Source of the DNA: Simplicispira sedimenti
GTDB lineage: Bacteria; Pseudomonadota; Gammaproteobacteria; Burkholderiales; Burkholderiaceae_C
NCBI RefSeq assembly: GCF_022760965.1
Contig: NZ_JAKVIJ010000003.1
Coordinates: forward strand, 1-64,000
Length of the DNA: 64,000 nt
Reading direction: 5' to 3'
Position 1 is the stretch's first letter, and every line of letters begins with the position of its first letter. The notes beneath the pieces are model-generated. The model saw nothing but the letters and a program-made list of their open reading frames with translations. It did not search any database and was not told the origin of the DNA. A program made the translations under genes and the position numbers. Of this stretch, positions 1-16,747 are shown piece by piece.

Positions 1-103
1 CAAGCTGATCAACCCCATCGCCATGGAAGAAGGTCTGCGCTTCGCCATCCGTGAAGGCGGTCGCACCGTCGGCGCCGGCGTCGTGGCCAAGATCATCGAG
101 TAA
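1..103 (+). CDS. tuf: Elongation factor Tu, C-terminal 33 residues (5' end outside window)
   Basis: Reading from base 2, the sequence encodes the end of EF-Tu domain 3, including AIREGGRTVGAGVV, and stops at TAA (101-103) with a second TAA directly behind it. EF-Tu carries aminoacyl-tRNA to the ribosome as a GTP complex. The C-terminal motif with its Arg-Glu-Gly-Gly-Arg-Thr run is diagnostic. Its position just before tRNA-Trp and secE matches the usual betaproteobacterial order, in which one of two tuf copies precedes trpT-secE-nusG. Only the tail is present, so nothing can be said about its promoter. Confidence 0.93.
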   Translation, partial: KLINPIAMEEGLRFAIREGGRTVGAGVVAKIIE

Positions 104-111
104 TAAGGTCT

Positions 112-187
112 AGGGGTATAGCTCAATTGGCAGAGCGTCGGTCTCCAAAACCGAAGGTTGTAGGTTCGATTCCTACTGCCCCTGCCA
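112..187 (+). tRNA. trpT: tRNA-Trp (anticodon CCA)
   Basis: A 76-nt cloverleaf with encoded CCA. The acceptor stem AGGGGTA pairs with TGCCCCT through one G-T pair, the discriminator base is G, the T-loop is TTCGATT and the anticodon in the loop is CCA. It starts 8 bases after the first tuf stop codon, so it is probably processed from a tuf-trpT transcript, as is common for this locus. Confidence 0.97.
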
Positions 188-206
188 TCTGATAGTGGCA
201 ACCAAG

Positions 207-229
207 GCCCGCCAGTCTCTGGCGGGCTT
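207..229 (+). terminator. Hairpin after tRNA-Trp, possible weak terminator
   Basis: GCCCGCCAG and CTGGCGGGC form a perfect 9-bp stem over the 3-base loop TCT. It lies between tRNA-Trp and secE. The T-rich tail is only two or three bases long, so it may be a partial terminator or a processing/stability stem rather than a full stop. Confidence 0.45.
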
Positions 230-270
230 CAGTGTCTTGAGCGGCACCGAATTATTGAGGATAGGCAGTG

Positions 271-654
271 ATGGCCACTTCGCAAGTTGAGACAGTCAGT
301 ACAGGGCAGGACAAAGCAAAGTTGGCGGCGGTAGTGCTGCTGGTTTTGGGCTCGGTGGCTGGCTTTTACCTGCTGAGCAAGCAGGGCCCCATGATTCAAT
401 GGGGTGCTTTGATTGTGGGGCTGGCTCTGGCTGCGGCAGTCTTTTTGGTGTCGGAATCTGGTCGCCAGCTTGTTGCTTTCTCCAAAGACGCCTGGCGCGA
501 AGCCAAAAAGGTGGTCTGGCCCAGCCGCAAAGAAGCGGTCCAGATGACGGGCTACGTATTTGCGTTTGCTGTCGTGATGGCTCTGTTCCTTTGGTTCACG
601 GACAAAACCCTCGAGTGGGTGCTCTACGATCTGATCCTGGGCTGGAGAAAATAA
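271..654 (+). CDS. secE: Preprotein translocase subunit SecE
   Basis: SecE clamps the SecY channel of the inner-membrane Sec translocon. The 127-residue product has three hydrophobic segments (about residues 20-38, 44-62 and 92-110). The last is preceded by the amphipathic SecE signature with DAWREAKKVVWPSRKEA, where the Lys-Val-Val-Trp-Pro core is diagnostic. I chose ATG 271. GTG 268, directly before it, is in frame and closer to the GAGG at 257-260, so the true start could be either. The gene directly abuts nusG, as in most bacteria. Confidence 0.95.
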   Translation: MATSQVETVSTGQDKAKLAAVVLLVLGSVAGFYLLSKQGPMIQWGALIVGLALAAAVFLVSESGRQLVAFSKDAWREAKKVVWPSRKEAVQMTGYVFAFAVVMALFLWFTDKTLEWVLYDLILGWRK

Positions 655-1242
655 ATGAGCGCTGATGTTGAACTGGGTGGTGCTGCGCAGGGCGCTTCTG
701 CTGCCAATCCCGATTTGCGCTGGTACATCGTTCATGCCTACTCCGGCATGGAGAAGGCGGTAGAGCGCAACATCGCTGAACGTATCGCACGTTCTGGAAT
801 GCAGGATAAGTTCGGTCGCATTCTGGTGCCCACCGAAGAGGTGGTCGAGATGAAGAATGGCCAGCGCAAGACGACCGAGCGGCGCCTCTTCCCTGGCTAC
901 GTCTTTGTCGAGATGGTCATGGACGATGACACCTGGCATCTGATCAAGCACACCAGCAAGGTGACCGGATTTGTGGGGGGCGCCAAAAATCGCCCCGCTC
1001 CAATTTCTGAAGACGAAGTGCAAAAGATCGTCAGTCAGATGCAGGAAGGCACCGACAAGCCGCGCCACAAGATCGAGTTCATGGTGGGTGAAATGGTGCG
1101 CGTCAAGGAAGGTCCGTTCACAGACTTCAACGGCACTGTGGAAGATGTCAACTACGAAAAGAGCCGTGTGCGCGTGTCCGTGATGATTTTCGGACGCTCC
1201 ACGCCAGTCGAGTTGGAATTCAGCCAGATAGAAAAAACCTGA
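655..1242 (+). CDS. nusG: Transcription termination/antitermination factor NusG
   Basis: NusG binds RNA polymerase and links it to Rho, NusA or ribosomal protein S10. The 195-residue protein has the N-terminal NGN domain (WYIVHAYSGMEKAVERNI near the start, FPGYVFVEM in the middle) and a C-terminal KOW domain (VKEGPFTDFNGTVEDV) of normal length. The ATG follows the secE TAA with no gap, so the two are almost certainly translationally coupled. About 20 extra residues precede the conserved Trp-Tyr, which is ordinary for this family. Confidence 0.97.
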   Translation: MSADVELGGAAQGASAANPDLRWYIVHAYSGMEKAVERNIAERIARSGMQDKFGRILVPTEEVVEMKNGQRKTTERRLFPGYVFVEMVMDDDTWHLIKHTSKVTGFVGGAKNRPAPISEDEVQKIVSQMQEGTDKPRHKIEFMVGEMVRVKEGPFTDFNGTVEDVNYEKSRVRVSVMIFGRSTPVELEFSQIEKT

Positions 1243-1363
1243 ACACAGCAGGTCCATTGGCGTTTCTACGACTCAACGCCCTGTGTATGAACGAGTCGAC
1301 AACCCCCGGGGAGCCTGTATGCAGTTTTGCGGCAGGCGCTAGTACCCGTAAGGAGTCTTAAAA

Positions 1364-1795
1364 ATGGCGAAGAAAATCGTCGGCTTCATCAAGCTGCAAG
1401 TGCCAGCTGGTAAGGCCAATCCCTCTCCCCCGATTGGTCCCGCTCTGGGCCAGCGCGGTCTCAACATCATGGAGTTCTGCAAGGCGTTCAACGCGCAGAC
1501 CCAAGGTGTGGAGCCCGGCCTTCCTCTGCCCGTCGTGATCACGGCATTCGCAGACAAGAGCTTTACTTTCATCATCAAGACCCCTCCGGCGACCACGCTG
1601 ATCAAGAAGGCGATCAAGCTGGAAAAGGGTTCCGCCAATGCATTGAAGACCAAGGTCGGCAAGATCACCCGCGCTCAGCTGGAAGAAATCGCCAAGACCA
1701 AGATGAAGGACATGAACGCTGCATCTTTGGATGCCGCTGTTCGTACCATTGCAGGTTCTGCGCGCTCCATGGGCGTGACGGTGGAGGGTGTGTAA
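1364..1795 (+). CDS. rplK: 50S ribosomal protein L11
   Basis: L11 forms the GTPase-associated stalk base with 23S rRNA. The 143 residues match the usual length, with the N-terminal KLQVPAGKANPSPPIGPALG motif and a C-terminal RNA-binding domain ending RSMGVTVEGV. The start is well supported by TAAGGAG (1349-1355) eight bases upstream. The gene stops 1 base before rplA. The 121-bp leader after nusG is where L1 autoregulation acts in other bacteria; I did not identify a specific L1 site here. Confidence 0.98.
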   Translation: MAKKIVGFIKLQVPAGKANPSPPIGPALGQRGLNIMEFCKAFNAQTQGVEPGLPLPVVITAFADKSFTFIIKTPPATTLIKKAIKLEKGSANALKTKVGKITRAQLEEIAKTKMKDMNAASLDAAVRTIAGSARSMGVTVEGV

Positions 1796-2491
1796 ATGGC
1801 CAAGCTGACCAAGAAGCAAAAAGCCCTGCAGGGCAAGGTGGAATCCACCCGTCTGTACCCATTGACCGAGGCATTGGCCATCGTCAAGGATGCCGCCACT
1901 GCCAAGTTCGACGAGTCGATCGATGTGGCCGTGCAACTGGGCGTGGATGCCAAGAAGTCGGATCAAGTCGTGCGCGGCGCCGTGGTGCTGCCTGCCGGTA
2001 CCGGCAAGACCACCCGTGTCGCAGTGTTCGCGCAAGGCGCCAAGGCTGAAGAGGCCAAGGCAGCGGGCGCTGACATCGTGGGTATGGACGATCTTGCCGC
2101 CATGGTCAAGGCGGGTGACATGCCTTTCGACGTCGTGATTGCTGCACCGGACGCAATGCGTGTGGTTGGTACCCTGGGTCAGATCCTGGGCCCCCGCGGC
2201 CTGATGCCTAACCCCAAGGTCGGCACGGTGACGCCGGATGTGGCCACTGCCGTGAAGAACGCCAAGGCTGGCCAGGTCCAGTTCCGTGTGGACAAGGCCG
2301 GTATCGTGCACAGCACCATTGGTCGTCGCTCGTTCGACAACGACAAGCTCCAGGCCAACCTGTCTGCGCTGATCGAAGCCCTGAACAAGGCCAAGCCTGC
2401 TACGAGCAAGGGTCTGTACCTTCGCAAGGTTGCCCTGTCCTCGACCATGGGTGTGGGTGTTCGCATCGACACGCAAACCATCGCAGCGTAA
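1796..2491 (+). CDS. rplA: 50S ribosomal protein L1
   Basis: L1 forms the mobile stalk at the ribosomal E site and, in enterics, represses its own L11-L1 message. The 231-residue sequence has the family signature around GPRGLMPNPKVGTVT and VGTVTPDVA. The ATG follows the rplK stop directly, so L11 and L1 are translationally coupled and made in equal amounts. A gap of more than 200 bp follows, which separates this pair from the L10-L7/L12 unit. Confidence 0.98.
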   Translation: MAKLTKKQKALQGKVESTRLYPLTEALAIVKDAATAKFDESIDVAVQLGVDAKKSDQVVRGAVVLPAGTGKTTRVAVFAQGAKAEEAKAAGADIVGMDDLAAMVKAGDMPFDVVIAAPDAMRVVGTLGQILGPRGLMPNPKVGTVTPDVATAVKNAKAGQVQFRVDKAGIVHSTIGRRSFDNDKLQANLSALIEALNKAKPATSKGLYLRKVALSSTMGVGVRIDTQTIAA

Positions 2492-2714
2492 TTGCGCGAA
2501 ATCTTGAGGCGCCGAAAGGTGCCTCGGTGGTGGGCTACCGCACCCGTGTGGTGGGCCATCCAAGACCGCTGGTGTGCCGACAGGCGCTTAATCCTTCAAG
2601 GCCAGCGCAGATGGCGATCCCGCTGCAGATGGAATGATTTTTCCTCCACAGTTGGTCGCTGCAACAAGAGCGCATGAAGGGACTTGTCCCGAAGTGCATT
2701 TAAAGGAGTAGACC
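2492..2714 (+). promoter_or_regulatory. Probable L10 leader (autoregulatory mRNA leader of rplJL)
   Basis: A 223-bp non-coding stretch lies between rplA and rplJ. It contains several short complementary runs, for example GAGGCGCC with GGTGCCTC (2507-2525), and a conserved-looking purine-rich SD (AAAGGAG at 2702-2708). In bacteria generally this is where the L10(L12)4 complex binds to repress rplJL. Position and length are seen; the L10-binding fold itself is inferred from gene order. Confidence 0.5.
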
Positions 2715-3221
2715 TTGAGTCTTAATCGCAGTGAGAAAGAAGCGGTCATCAGTGAAGTGACCAGCCTCGCCGCTAAAGCTCAAACGCTTGTGATTGCGGA
2801 ATACCGTGGCATCACGGTCGCCGACATGACCAAACTGCGCGTTGATGCACGCAGCAAGGGTGTGAGCCTGAGTGTTCTGAAGAACACCCTGGCACGCCGT
2901 GCTGTGGCAGGCAGCCAGTTTGACGTGGTGGCAGACCAGATGACTGGTCCGCTGATCTATGGCTTCTCCGAAGACGCCGTGGCCGCCGCTAAGGTGGTGG
3001 CCGATTTCGCGAAAACCAACGACAAGCTGGTGATTCGTGGCGGTGCTTTCGGTGGCAAGGCCCTGGACGTCAACGGCGTTAAGCAACTGGCCAACATTCC
3101 TACGAAGGAAGTGCTGCTGGCCCAGCTGTGTGGCTTGCTGATGTCGCCGATGTCCCGCACCGCCGTGGTGCTGGGTGCCCTGGCGGCCAAAAAAGGCGAA
3201 GGCGAAGCCGTTGCTGCCTGA
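2715..3221 (+). CDS. rplJ: 50S ribosomal protein L10
   Basis: L10 anchors the L7/L12 dimers to the ribosome. The 168-residue protein starts LNRSEKEAVISEV and keeps the L10 core with AEYRGITVADMTKLR. The start codon is TTG at 2715, set by the strong AAAGGAG seven bases upstream; no nearby in-frame ATG fits. A TTG start fits a gene controlled at translation. The C-terminal alpha-helix that binds L12 (AKKGEGEAVAA region) is intact. Confidence 0.97.
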   Translation: MSLNRSEKEAVISEVTSLAAKAQTLVIAEYRGITVADMTKLRVDARSKGVSLSVLKNTLARRAVAGSQFDVVADQMTGPLIYGFSEDAVAAAKVVADFAKTNDKLVIRGGAFGGKALDVNGVKQLANIPTKEVLLAQLCGLLMSPMSRTAVVLGALAAKKGEGEAVAA

Positions 3222-3265
3222 GCAATGTGCTGACCGACCTGTTAACTAATTGTTAGGAAATCAAA

Positions 3266-3643
<378 letters not shown>

Positions 3644-3659
3644 CTCGGTCTCTTTCAAG

Positions 3660-3689
3660 GGCTGGAGCGTCCTCACAGGGCCTCCAGCC
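3660..3689 (+). terminator. Attenuator-like hairpin after rplL
   Basis: GGCTGGAG (3660-3667) and CTCCAGCC (3682-3689) form an 8-bp stem over a 14-base loop, followed by only three Ts. In E. coli a partial terminator at this place reduces rpoBC transcription relative to the ribosomal genes. The hairpin is seen; attenuation is inferred. Confidence 0.4.
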
Positions 3690-3707
3690 TTTGGCGCTTC
3701 CAGAGCG

Positions 3708-3758
3708 CACTTGAAAACTGGCTGGAGCAGACGGATGCTTCCCACCAGTTTTCAAGTG
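3708..3758 (+). promoter_or_regulatory. Long perfect stem between rplL and rpoB, candidate RNase III site
   Basis: CACTTGAAAACTGG (3708-3721) is perfectly complementary to CCAGTTTTCAAGTG (3745-3758), giving a 14-bp stem with a 23-base loop and no terminator T-tract. The E. coli rplL-rpoB spacer contains an RNase III-processed stem at the same place. Processing here is inferred by analogy. Confidence 0.5.
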
Positions 3759-3919
3759 TCTTCTGACGAACCCGACAGCAGAAGGCGCCTTGGTCCGGGC
3801 GATGTGCAAGGCATCGCCGTCCGCCATGGTTGGTAGTGGCCAACCGCCAAGCCTGCGGCATTTCCTTCCGCAGTTCCGTCGTCGAAGACCCAGGACCCCA
3901 GTCTTAGCCCGGAGATCTC

Positions 3920-8032
<4,113 letters not shown>

Positions 8033-8053
8033 TTCGGAAAGGGAAAGAGTCTT

Positions 8054-12298
<4,245 letters not shown>

Positions 12299-12323
12299 TC
12301 CGCAGGCAGCATGACCTAGCGCG

Positions 12324-12364
12324 CTCCCGGCCTGTCTGGTTCCAGGCAGACCGGGAGTTTTTTT
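12324..12364 (+). terminator. Rho-independent terminator after rpoC
   Basis: CTCCCGG (12324-12330) pairs with CCGGGAG (12351-12357). The inner parts CTGTCTG and CAGGCAG extend the stem, and seven Ts follow. This is the clearest intrinsic terminator in the window and separates the polymerase operon from rsmB. Confidence 0.92.
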
Positions 12365-12389
12365 ATGGGTCTCTCACCTCTTTGAATCC

Positions 12390-13799
12390 ATGACCGGAAA
12401 CACCCGCATCCCTCAGCGGCCTGGTGCCGATGCGCAGGCCCCCGTGGCCAGTCCCGGCGCGGGTGCTGCGCCTGCGCTGTCGGTGGTGCTCCAATCGGTG
12501 GCCGCCTGCCTGCAGGCCGTGCGTGCCGGCCGCTCGGGGACTGCAGCGCTGGAGACGGTCCCTGCCGCGCTGCGGCCCGCTGTGCAGGCCTTGTTTTTCG
12601 AGACGCTGCGCCATCTGGGCATGGCGCAGGCCCTGCGCAGCCAATTGGCACCGCGCAAGCCTGCTGCTGCTATCGATGCGTTGTTGTGCACCGCGCTGGC
12701 ACTGATGGCGCCGGGCGCCAGTGCCGCCTACGAGCCCCACACGCTGGTCAACCAGGCGGTGGAAGCGGCCAAGGCCCAGCGCAGTACGCGGCCCCAGGCG
12801 GGGTTTGTCAACGCCTGCCTGCGCCGTTATCTGCGCGAGCGCCAGGCGCTGTGTGATGCCGCCGCACGGGACGATCTGGCGCGCTGGAACCACCCGGCCT
12901 GGTGGGTGCAAAGGCTGCGCAAGGACCACCCCCAGCATTGGCAGGCCGTACTGCAAGCCCCCCGCAACCAGGCACCCATGGTGTTGCGGGTTAACAAGCA
13001 AAAAACGACCCCAGGGCAATACCAGAAAGCGTTAGCAGCTATCAATTTAGGAGCAATTGACATCGGGGCCGACGGACTGGTGTTGCAGCGGGCCGTGGCC
13101 GTGCAGTCCTTGCCGGGGTTTGCGCAGGGCGACGTGTCGGTGCAGGATGCGGGCGCGCAACTGGCCGCGCCCCTGCTGCTCCAGGGACTGGATCTGGGCC
13201 GGCCTTTGCGCGTGCTGGATGCCTGTGCTGCGCCCGGTGGCAAGACGGCGCACTTGCTCGAATGCGCCGGGCCCCAGGCCGACCTGCGGCTCACGGCGCT
13301 GGATGTGGATGCGCAGCGCTGCGAACGCATCCGCGCTACGCTGGAACGCTGCCAGTTGAAGGCCCAGGTGTTGGTCGCCGATGCCGGACGCCCCGAGGAC
13401 TGGTGGCGGGCGCATTGTGGCGGCGAGCTGTTTGATGCCATCCTGCTGGACGCCCCCTGCACCGCATCGGGCATCGTGCGCCGCCACCCGGACGTGGCCT
13501 GGTTGCGCCGCGAGAGCGACGTGGCGCAGCTGGCCGCCATCCAGGCGCAATTGCTGCGCGCACTGTGGCCCCTGGTGCGACCCGGGGCGCGCTTGCTGTA
13601 TTGCACCTGTTCGGTGTTCCGGGCCGAGGGGAGCGATCAGATCCAGGCGTTTCTTGCACACAACACTGACGCACGCTTGCTGCCGTCACCGGGCCATTTG
13701 TTGCCAGGTGTGCCCCACAAGGCCGAGGGTGTCCCGGACAATCTGTCGGGTGAACATGACGGCTTCTTCTACGCGCTGCTCGAGAAACAGCCCGGCTGA
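12390..13799 (+). CDS. rsmB: 16S rRNA (cytosine-967-C5)-methyltransferase RsmB
   Basis: RsmB methylates C967 of 16S rRNA with S-adenosylmethionine. The 469 residues comprise an N-terminal NusB-like RNA-binding domain (about 25-165), then the methyltransferase domain with SAM motif ACAAPGGKTAHLLE (about 275-290), the Pro-Cys of LLDAPCTASG (Cys357) and the nucleophile in YCTCSVF (Cys407). It is about 40 residues longer than E. coli RsmB (429 residues). Residues about 208-224 are encoded by DNA resembling an intergenic repeat of this genome (see 13011-13059). Its 3' end overlaps the DUF4390 gene. No good SD is visible before ATG 12390. Confidence 0.93.
   Translation: MTGNTRIPQRPGADAQAPVASPGAGAAPALSVVLQSVAACLQAVRAGRSGTAALETVPAALRPAVQALFFETLRHLGMAQALRSQLAPRKPAAAIDALLCTALALMAPGASAAYEPHTLVNQAVEAAKAQRSTRPQAGFVNACLRRYLRERQALCDAAARDDLARWNHPAWWVQRLRKDHPQHWQAVLQAPRNQAPMVLRVNKQKTTPGQYQKALAAINLGAIDIGADGLVLQRAVAVQSLPGFAQGDVSVQDAGAQLAAPLLLQGLDLGRPLRVLDACAAPGGKTAHLLECAGPQADLRLTALDVDAQRCERIRATLERCQLKAQVLVADAGRPEDWWRAHCGGELFDAILLDAPCTASGIVRRHPDVAWLRRESDVAQLAAIQAQLLRALWPLVRPGARLLYCTCSVFRAEGSDQIQAFLAHNTDARLLPSPGHLLPGVPHKAEGVPDNLSGEHDGFFYALLEKQPG
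13011..13059 (-). repeat. Degenerate two-hairpin repeat inside rsmB
   Basis: The AT-richer patch CCAGGGCAATACCAGAAAGC, followed by GTTAGCAGCTATCAATTTAG, resembles the reverse-oriented intergenic repeats at 35315 and 61041: box 2 as CCAG...AAGCG, box 1 as AGCTAT...AGCAA. It keeps the reading frame and encodes part of a poorly conserved segment of RsmB. The match is degenerate, so a chance resemblance cannot be excluded. Confidence 0.45.
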
Positions 13800-14430
13800 T
13801 GCGGTTTCCCGCGCGGCCGAGGTGCTGTGGCGACGCTGGGTCCTGTGGGGGCTGCGCTGGGTGCTCTTCGCCCTGCTGGCCCTGTGCGGCCAAGCGCAGG
13901 CGGCGAACCCGGCAGCCATACCGGACATGCGCCTGGAGCAGACCGACGAAGGCCTCTTCCTGACGGCCGCGCTGGAGTTCGAACTGCCCACGCTCGCCGA
14001 AGATGCGCTGCGCAAGGGCATCCCGATGTACTTCGTCACGGAGGCGGAACTGACCCGGCGGCGCTGGTACTGGTACGACCAGCACATTGCCACCGAGGTG
14101 CGCTACCTGCGCCTGAGCTACCAGCCATTGACGCGCCGATGGCGCCTCAATGTGTCCTCCGAGCCTTTTGACTCGAGCGGGCTGGGCGTTGCCCTGGGGC
14201 AGAACTTCGACGACCTGGCCGACGTGCGGGCCGCCATGCAGCGCATTGTGCGCTGGAAGATTGCGCCTGCGGCCGCCATAGATCCCCAGGAACAGTACCA
14301 GGTGCAACTGCGCTTCAGACTGGATCTGTCGCAGCTCCCACGCCCCTTGCAGATCGGCGCGCTGGGACGCTCGGGCTGGAATCTCTCTCTGGCGCGCAGC
14401 CTGCGCTGGAGTCCGGAGCCCACGCAATGA
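13756..14430 (+). CDS. DUF4390 domain protein, secreted or membrane-anchored
   Basis: The 224-residue product has an N-terminal hydrophobic segment (about residues 28-46, GLRWVLFALLALCGQAQA) ending in a plausible signal-peptidase site. A conserved DUF4390 body follows, with RRRWYWYDQ, LRLSYQPLTRRWRLNV and WNLSLARSLRW. This family typically sits directly upstream of NtrY-type kinases in betaproteobacteria; its biochemical role is unknown to me. ATG 13756 overlaps rsmB by 44 bp; GTG 13822, closer to the signal peptide, is an alternative. The stop overlaps the kinase start (ATGA), indicating coupling. Confidence 0.8.
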   Translation: MTASSTRCSRNSPADAVSRAAEVLWRRWVLWGLRWVLFALLALCGQAQAANPAAIPDMRLEQTDEGLFLTAALEFELPTLAEDALRKGIPMYFVTEAELTRRRWYWYDQHIATEVRYLRLSYQPLTRRWRLNVSSEPFDSSGLGVALGQNFDDLADVRAAMQRIVRWKIAPAAAIDPQEQYQVQLRFRLDLSQLPRPLQIGALGRSGWNLSLARSLRWSPEPTQ

Positions 14431-16712
14431 GCGAGACGCAGAACGCGCTACGCCCCTCGCGGGCGGTGCGCTGGGCCTTGGGGGTGGGGGCGGCCATCAT
14501 GGCGGCCATCGCCCTGGTGCTCTTTTTTCTCCTGACCCTCACCACCAACAACCGGGTCCTGTACGAGCGCAACTACGGGTGGCTGTTTGGCGTCAACGTG
14601 GTGGTGGCGCTGCTCTTGCTGGCCGTGTTGCTGTGGGTAGCTGTGCGTCTGCTGCTGCGCTTGCGGCGGGGGCGTTTCGGTAGCCGCTTGCTGGTCAAGC
14701 TGGCGGCCATCTTTGCCCTGGTGGGGCTGATGCCGGGCCTGCTGATCTATTACGTGTCGTACCAGTTTGTCTCGCGCTCCATTGAAAGCTGGTTCGACGT
14801 CAAGGTCGAGGGTGCGCTGGCCGCAGGGGTCAGTTTGGCCAGTGCCACGCTGGAGATGCAGGTCAGCGAGACGGCGGCGCGGGCGCGCAGCCTTAGTGCG
14901 CAGCTGTCGCAAACTTCCGATGCCACTGCGGGCCTGGTGTTGGAGCGCATTCGGGACCAGCTCGGAGCCAGCGATCTGCTGTTGTGGAACGCTGCGGGTC
15001 AATTGGTCGCGAGTGTGGGCCAATCGCGCTACCGGCTTGACCAGGAGCGCCCCACCGCCCAGCAATTGCGCACCGTACGTCAGCAGCGTGCGATAGGGCA
15101 ACTCGAGGGTTTGGACGAACTTCCCGATGTCACCCGCCCGGAGGCCTTGCGCAATGTGCGCGTTTCCGCCTTGGTGTTGGTGCCCAACCCCGGCATGGGC
15201 CTGGTGGCAGAGCCGCGCTATCTCCAAGCTGTCGTGCCCTTGCCGCCGGTGCTCGTGGACAACGCCGTCGCCGTGCAGGAAGCCCACCGCGAATACCAGG
15301 AGCGTGCCCTGGCGCGCGGTGGCTTGCGGCGCATGTACATCGGCACCTTGACGCTGAGCTTGTTTCTCGCGGTGTTTGGCGCTGTGCTCCTGGCGGTGCT
15401 GTTGGGCAATCAGTTGGCGCGGCCATTGTTGGTCCTGGCCGAAGGGGTGCGCGAGGTGGCGCAGGGCAACCTCAGTCCCAAGGCCGTGCTGCAAGGCAAG
15501 GACGAGCTGGGTGGGTTGACGCGTTCCTTTGCTTCCATGACCCAGCAACTCGCCGATGCACGCAGCCAGGTGGAGCGCAGCATGGAGGCCGTGGACAGCG
15601 CCCGCGCGCGCCTGCAGACCATTCTGGACAACCTCACGGCCGGGGTCATCGTGCTTGATGCCCAGGGCACCATCCGTTCGTCCAACCCTGGTGCCACACG
15701 CATCCTGCGTGAACCTTTGGCCGCATTCCAGGGGCAGCCCCTGGCCGATGTGCCTGGCTTGCAGGCCTTTGCACAATCGGTGCAGCAGCAGTTCGAAACC
15801 TTCCTGAGCAACCGCGACCAGCACGGACTCGACCATTGGCAGCAGTCTTTTGATCTGCATGGCTCGGGTTCCGCCGAAGGCGCGGTGGCGCAACATGCCA
15901 CCAGCATCGTTGCCCGCGGTGCAGAGCTGCCCGACGCAGCCCGTCTGTTGGTATTTGACGACATTACCGAAATTGTTTCCGCACAGCGCGCCCAGGCCTG
16001 GGGTGAGGTGGCGCGGCGATTGGCGCACGAGATCAAGAACCCGCTCACACCCATCCAACTGTCTGCGGAACGGCTGGAAATGAAACTCCATGCCAAGTTG
16101 CCGGCGCCTGAGCAGGCGGTGCTTGCCAAGTCGGTCAAGACCATCGTGGACCAGGTCGATGCGATGAAGCGTCTGGTCAACGAGTTTCGCGACTATGCGC
16201 GACTGCCCGCTGCAGAGCTCAAGCCTGTGGACCTCAATGCGCTCATCGCGGACATCCTGCACCTCTATGAATCCGAGCGCGCCACCGTAGCAGTGCAGGC
16301 GCAGCTTGATTCTGCCTGCCCACGCATCATGGGTGACGCGCAGCAACTGCGCCAGATCGTGCACAACCTGCTGCAGAACGCACAGGACGCCACAGAGCAG
16401 GCGAGTGCTGCGCGCGGAGACAGCCGGCCCCCCCCGGTTTGCATCAGCACGCACTGGAACGAGGCCTCCAAGCGCGTGCGCCTGCGCATCAGCGACCAGG
16501 GGGGCGGATTCCCCGCGCACATTCTGCAACGTGCATTCGAGCCCTATGTGACCACCAAGGCGCGTGGCACCGGATTGGGTCTGGCGGTGGTCAAGAAGAT
16601 CGCGGACGAACACGGCGCGCGCATAGAACTTGTCAATCGACAGGAAGAAGGGGTAGTGCAGGGCGCGCAAGTGTCGCTATCATTCGCCCCTGAGCAAATA
16701 GTTGCTTCCTGA
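14427..16712 (+). CDS. ntrY: NtrY-type membrane sensor histidine kinase
   Basis: A 761-residue sensor kinase. Several transmembrane helices fall within the first 130 residues, followed by a periplasmic stretch and a further helix near residues 300-330. Then come a HAMP linker (ARPLLVLAEGVREVAQGNLS), a PAS-like region and the HisKA box HEIKNPLTPIQLSAERLEMK with the phospho-accepting His534. The ATPase domain has an N box (IVHNLLQNAQDA) and G boxes (DQGGGFP, GTGLGLAVVKK). This is the NtrY layout, associated with nitrogen or redox signalling in proteobacteria. The ATG overlaps the DUF4390 stop, and the cognate regulator follows 35 bp later. Confidence 0.9.
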   Translation: MSETQNALRPSRAVRWALGVGAAIMAAIALVLFFLLTLTTNNRVLYERNYGWLFGVNVVVALLLLAVLLWVAVRLLLRLRRGRFGSRLLVKLAAIFALVGLMPGLLIYYVSYQFVSRSIESWFDVKVEGALAAGVSLASATLEMQVSETAARARSLSAQLSQTSDATAGLVLERIRDQLGASDLLLWNAAGQLVASVGQSRYRLDQERPTAQQLRTVRQQRAIGQLEGLDELPDVTRPEALRNVRVSALVLVPNPGMGLVAEPRYLQAVVPLPPVLVDNAVAVQEAHREYQERALARGGLRRMYIGTLTLSLFLAVFGAVLLAVLLGNQLARPLLVLAEGVREVAQGNLSPKAVLQGKDELGGLTRSFASMTQQLADARSQVERSMEAVDSARARLQTILDNLTAGVIVLDAQGTIRSSNPGATRILREPLAAFQGQPLADVPGLQAFAQSVQQQFETFLSNRDQHGLDHWQQSFDLHGSGSAEGAVAQHATSIVARGAELPDAARLLVFDDITEIVSAQRAQAWGEVARRLAHEIKNPLTPIQLSAERLEMKLHAKLPAPEQAVLAKSVKTIVDQVDAMKRLVNEFRDYARLPAAELKPVDLNALIADILHLYESERATVAVQAQLDSACPRIMGDAQQLRQIVHNLLQNAQDATEQASAARGDSRPPPVCISTHWNEASKRVRLRISDQGGGFPAHILQRAFEPYVTTKARGTGLGLAVVKKIADEHGARIELVNRQEEGVVQGAQVSLSFAPEQIVAS

Positions 16713-16747
16713 CAACACCCAGCACTGCAGACGCAAGGCAATCATTC

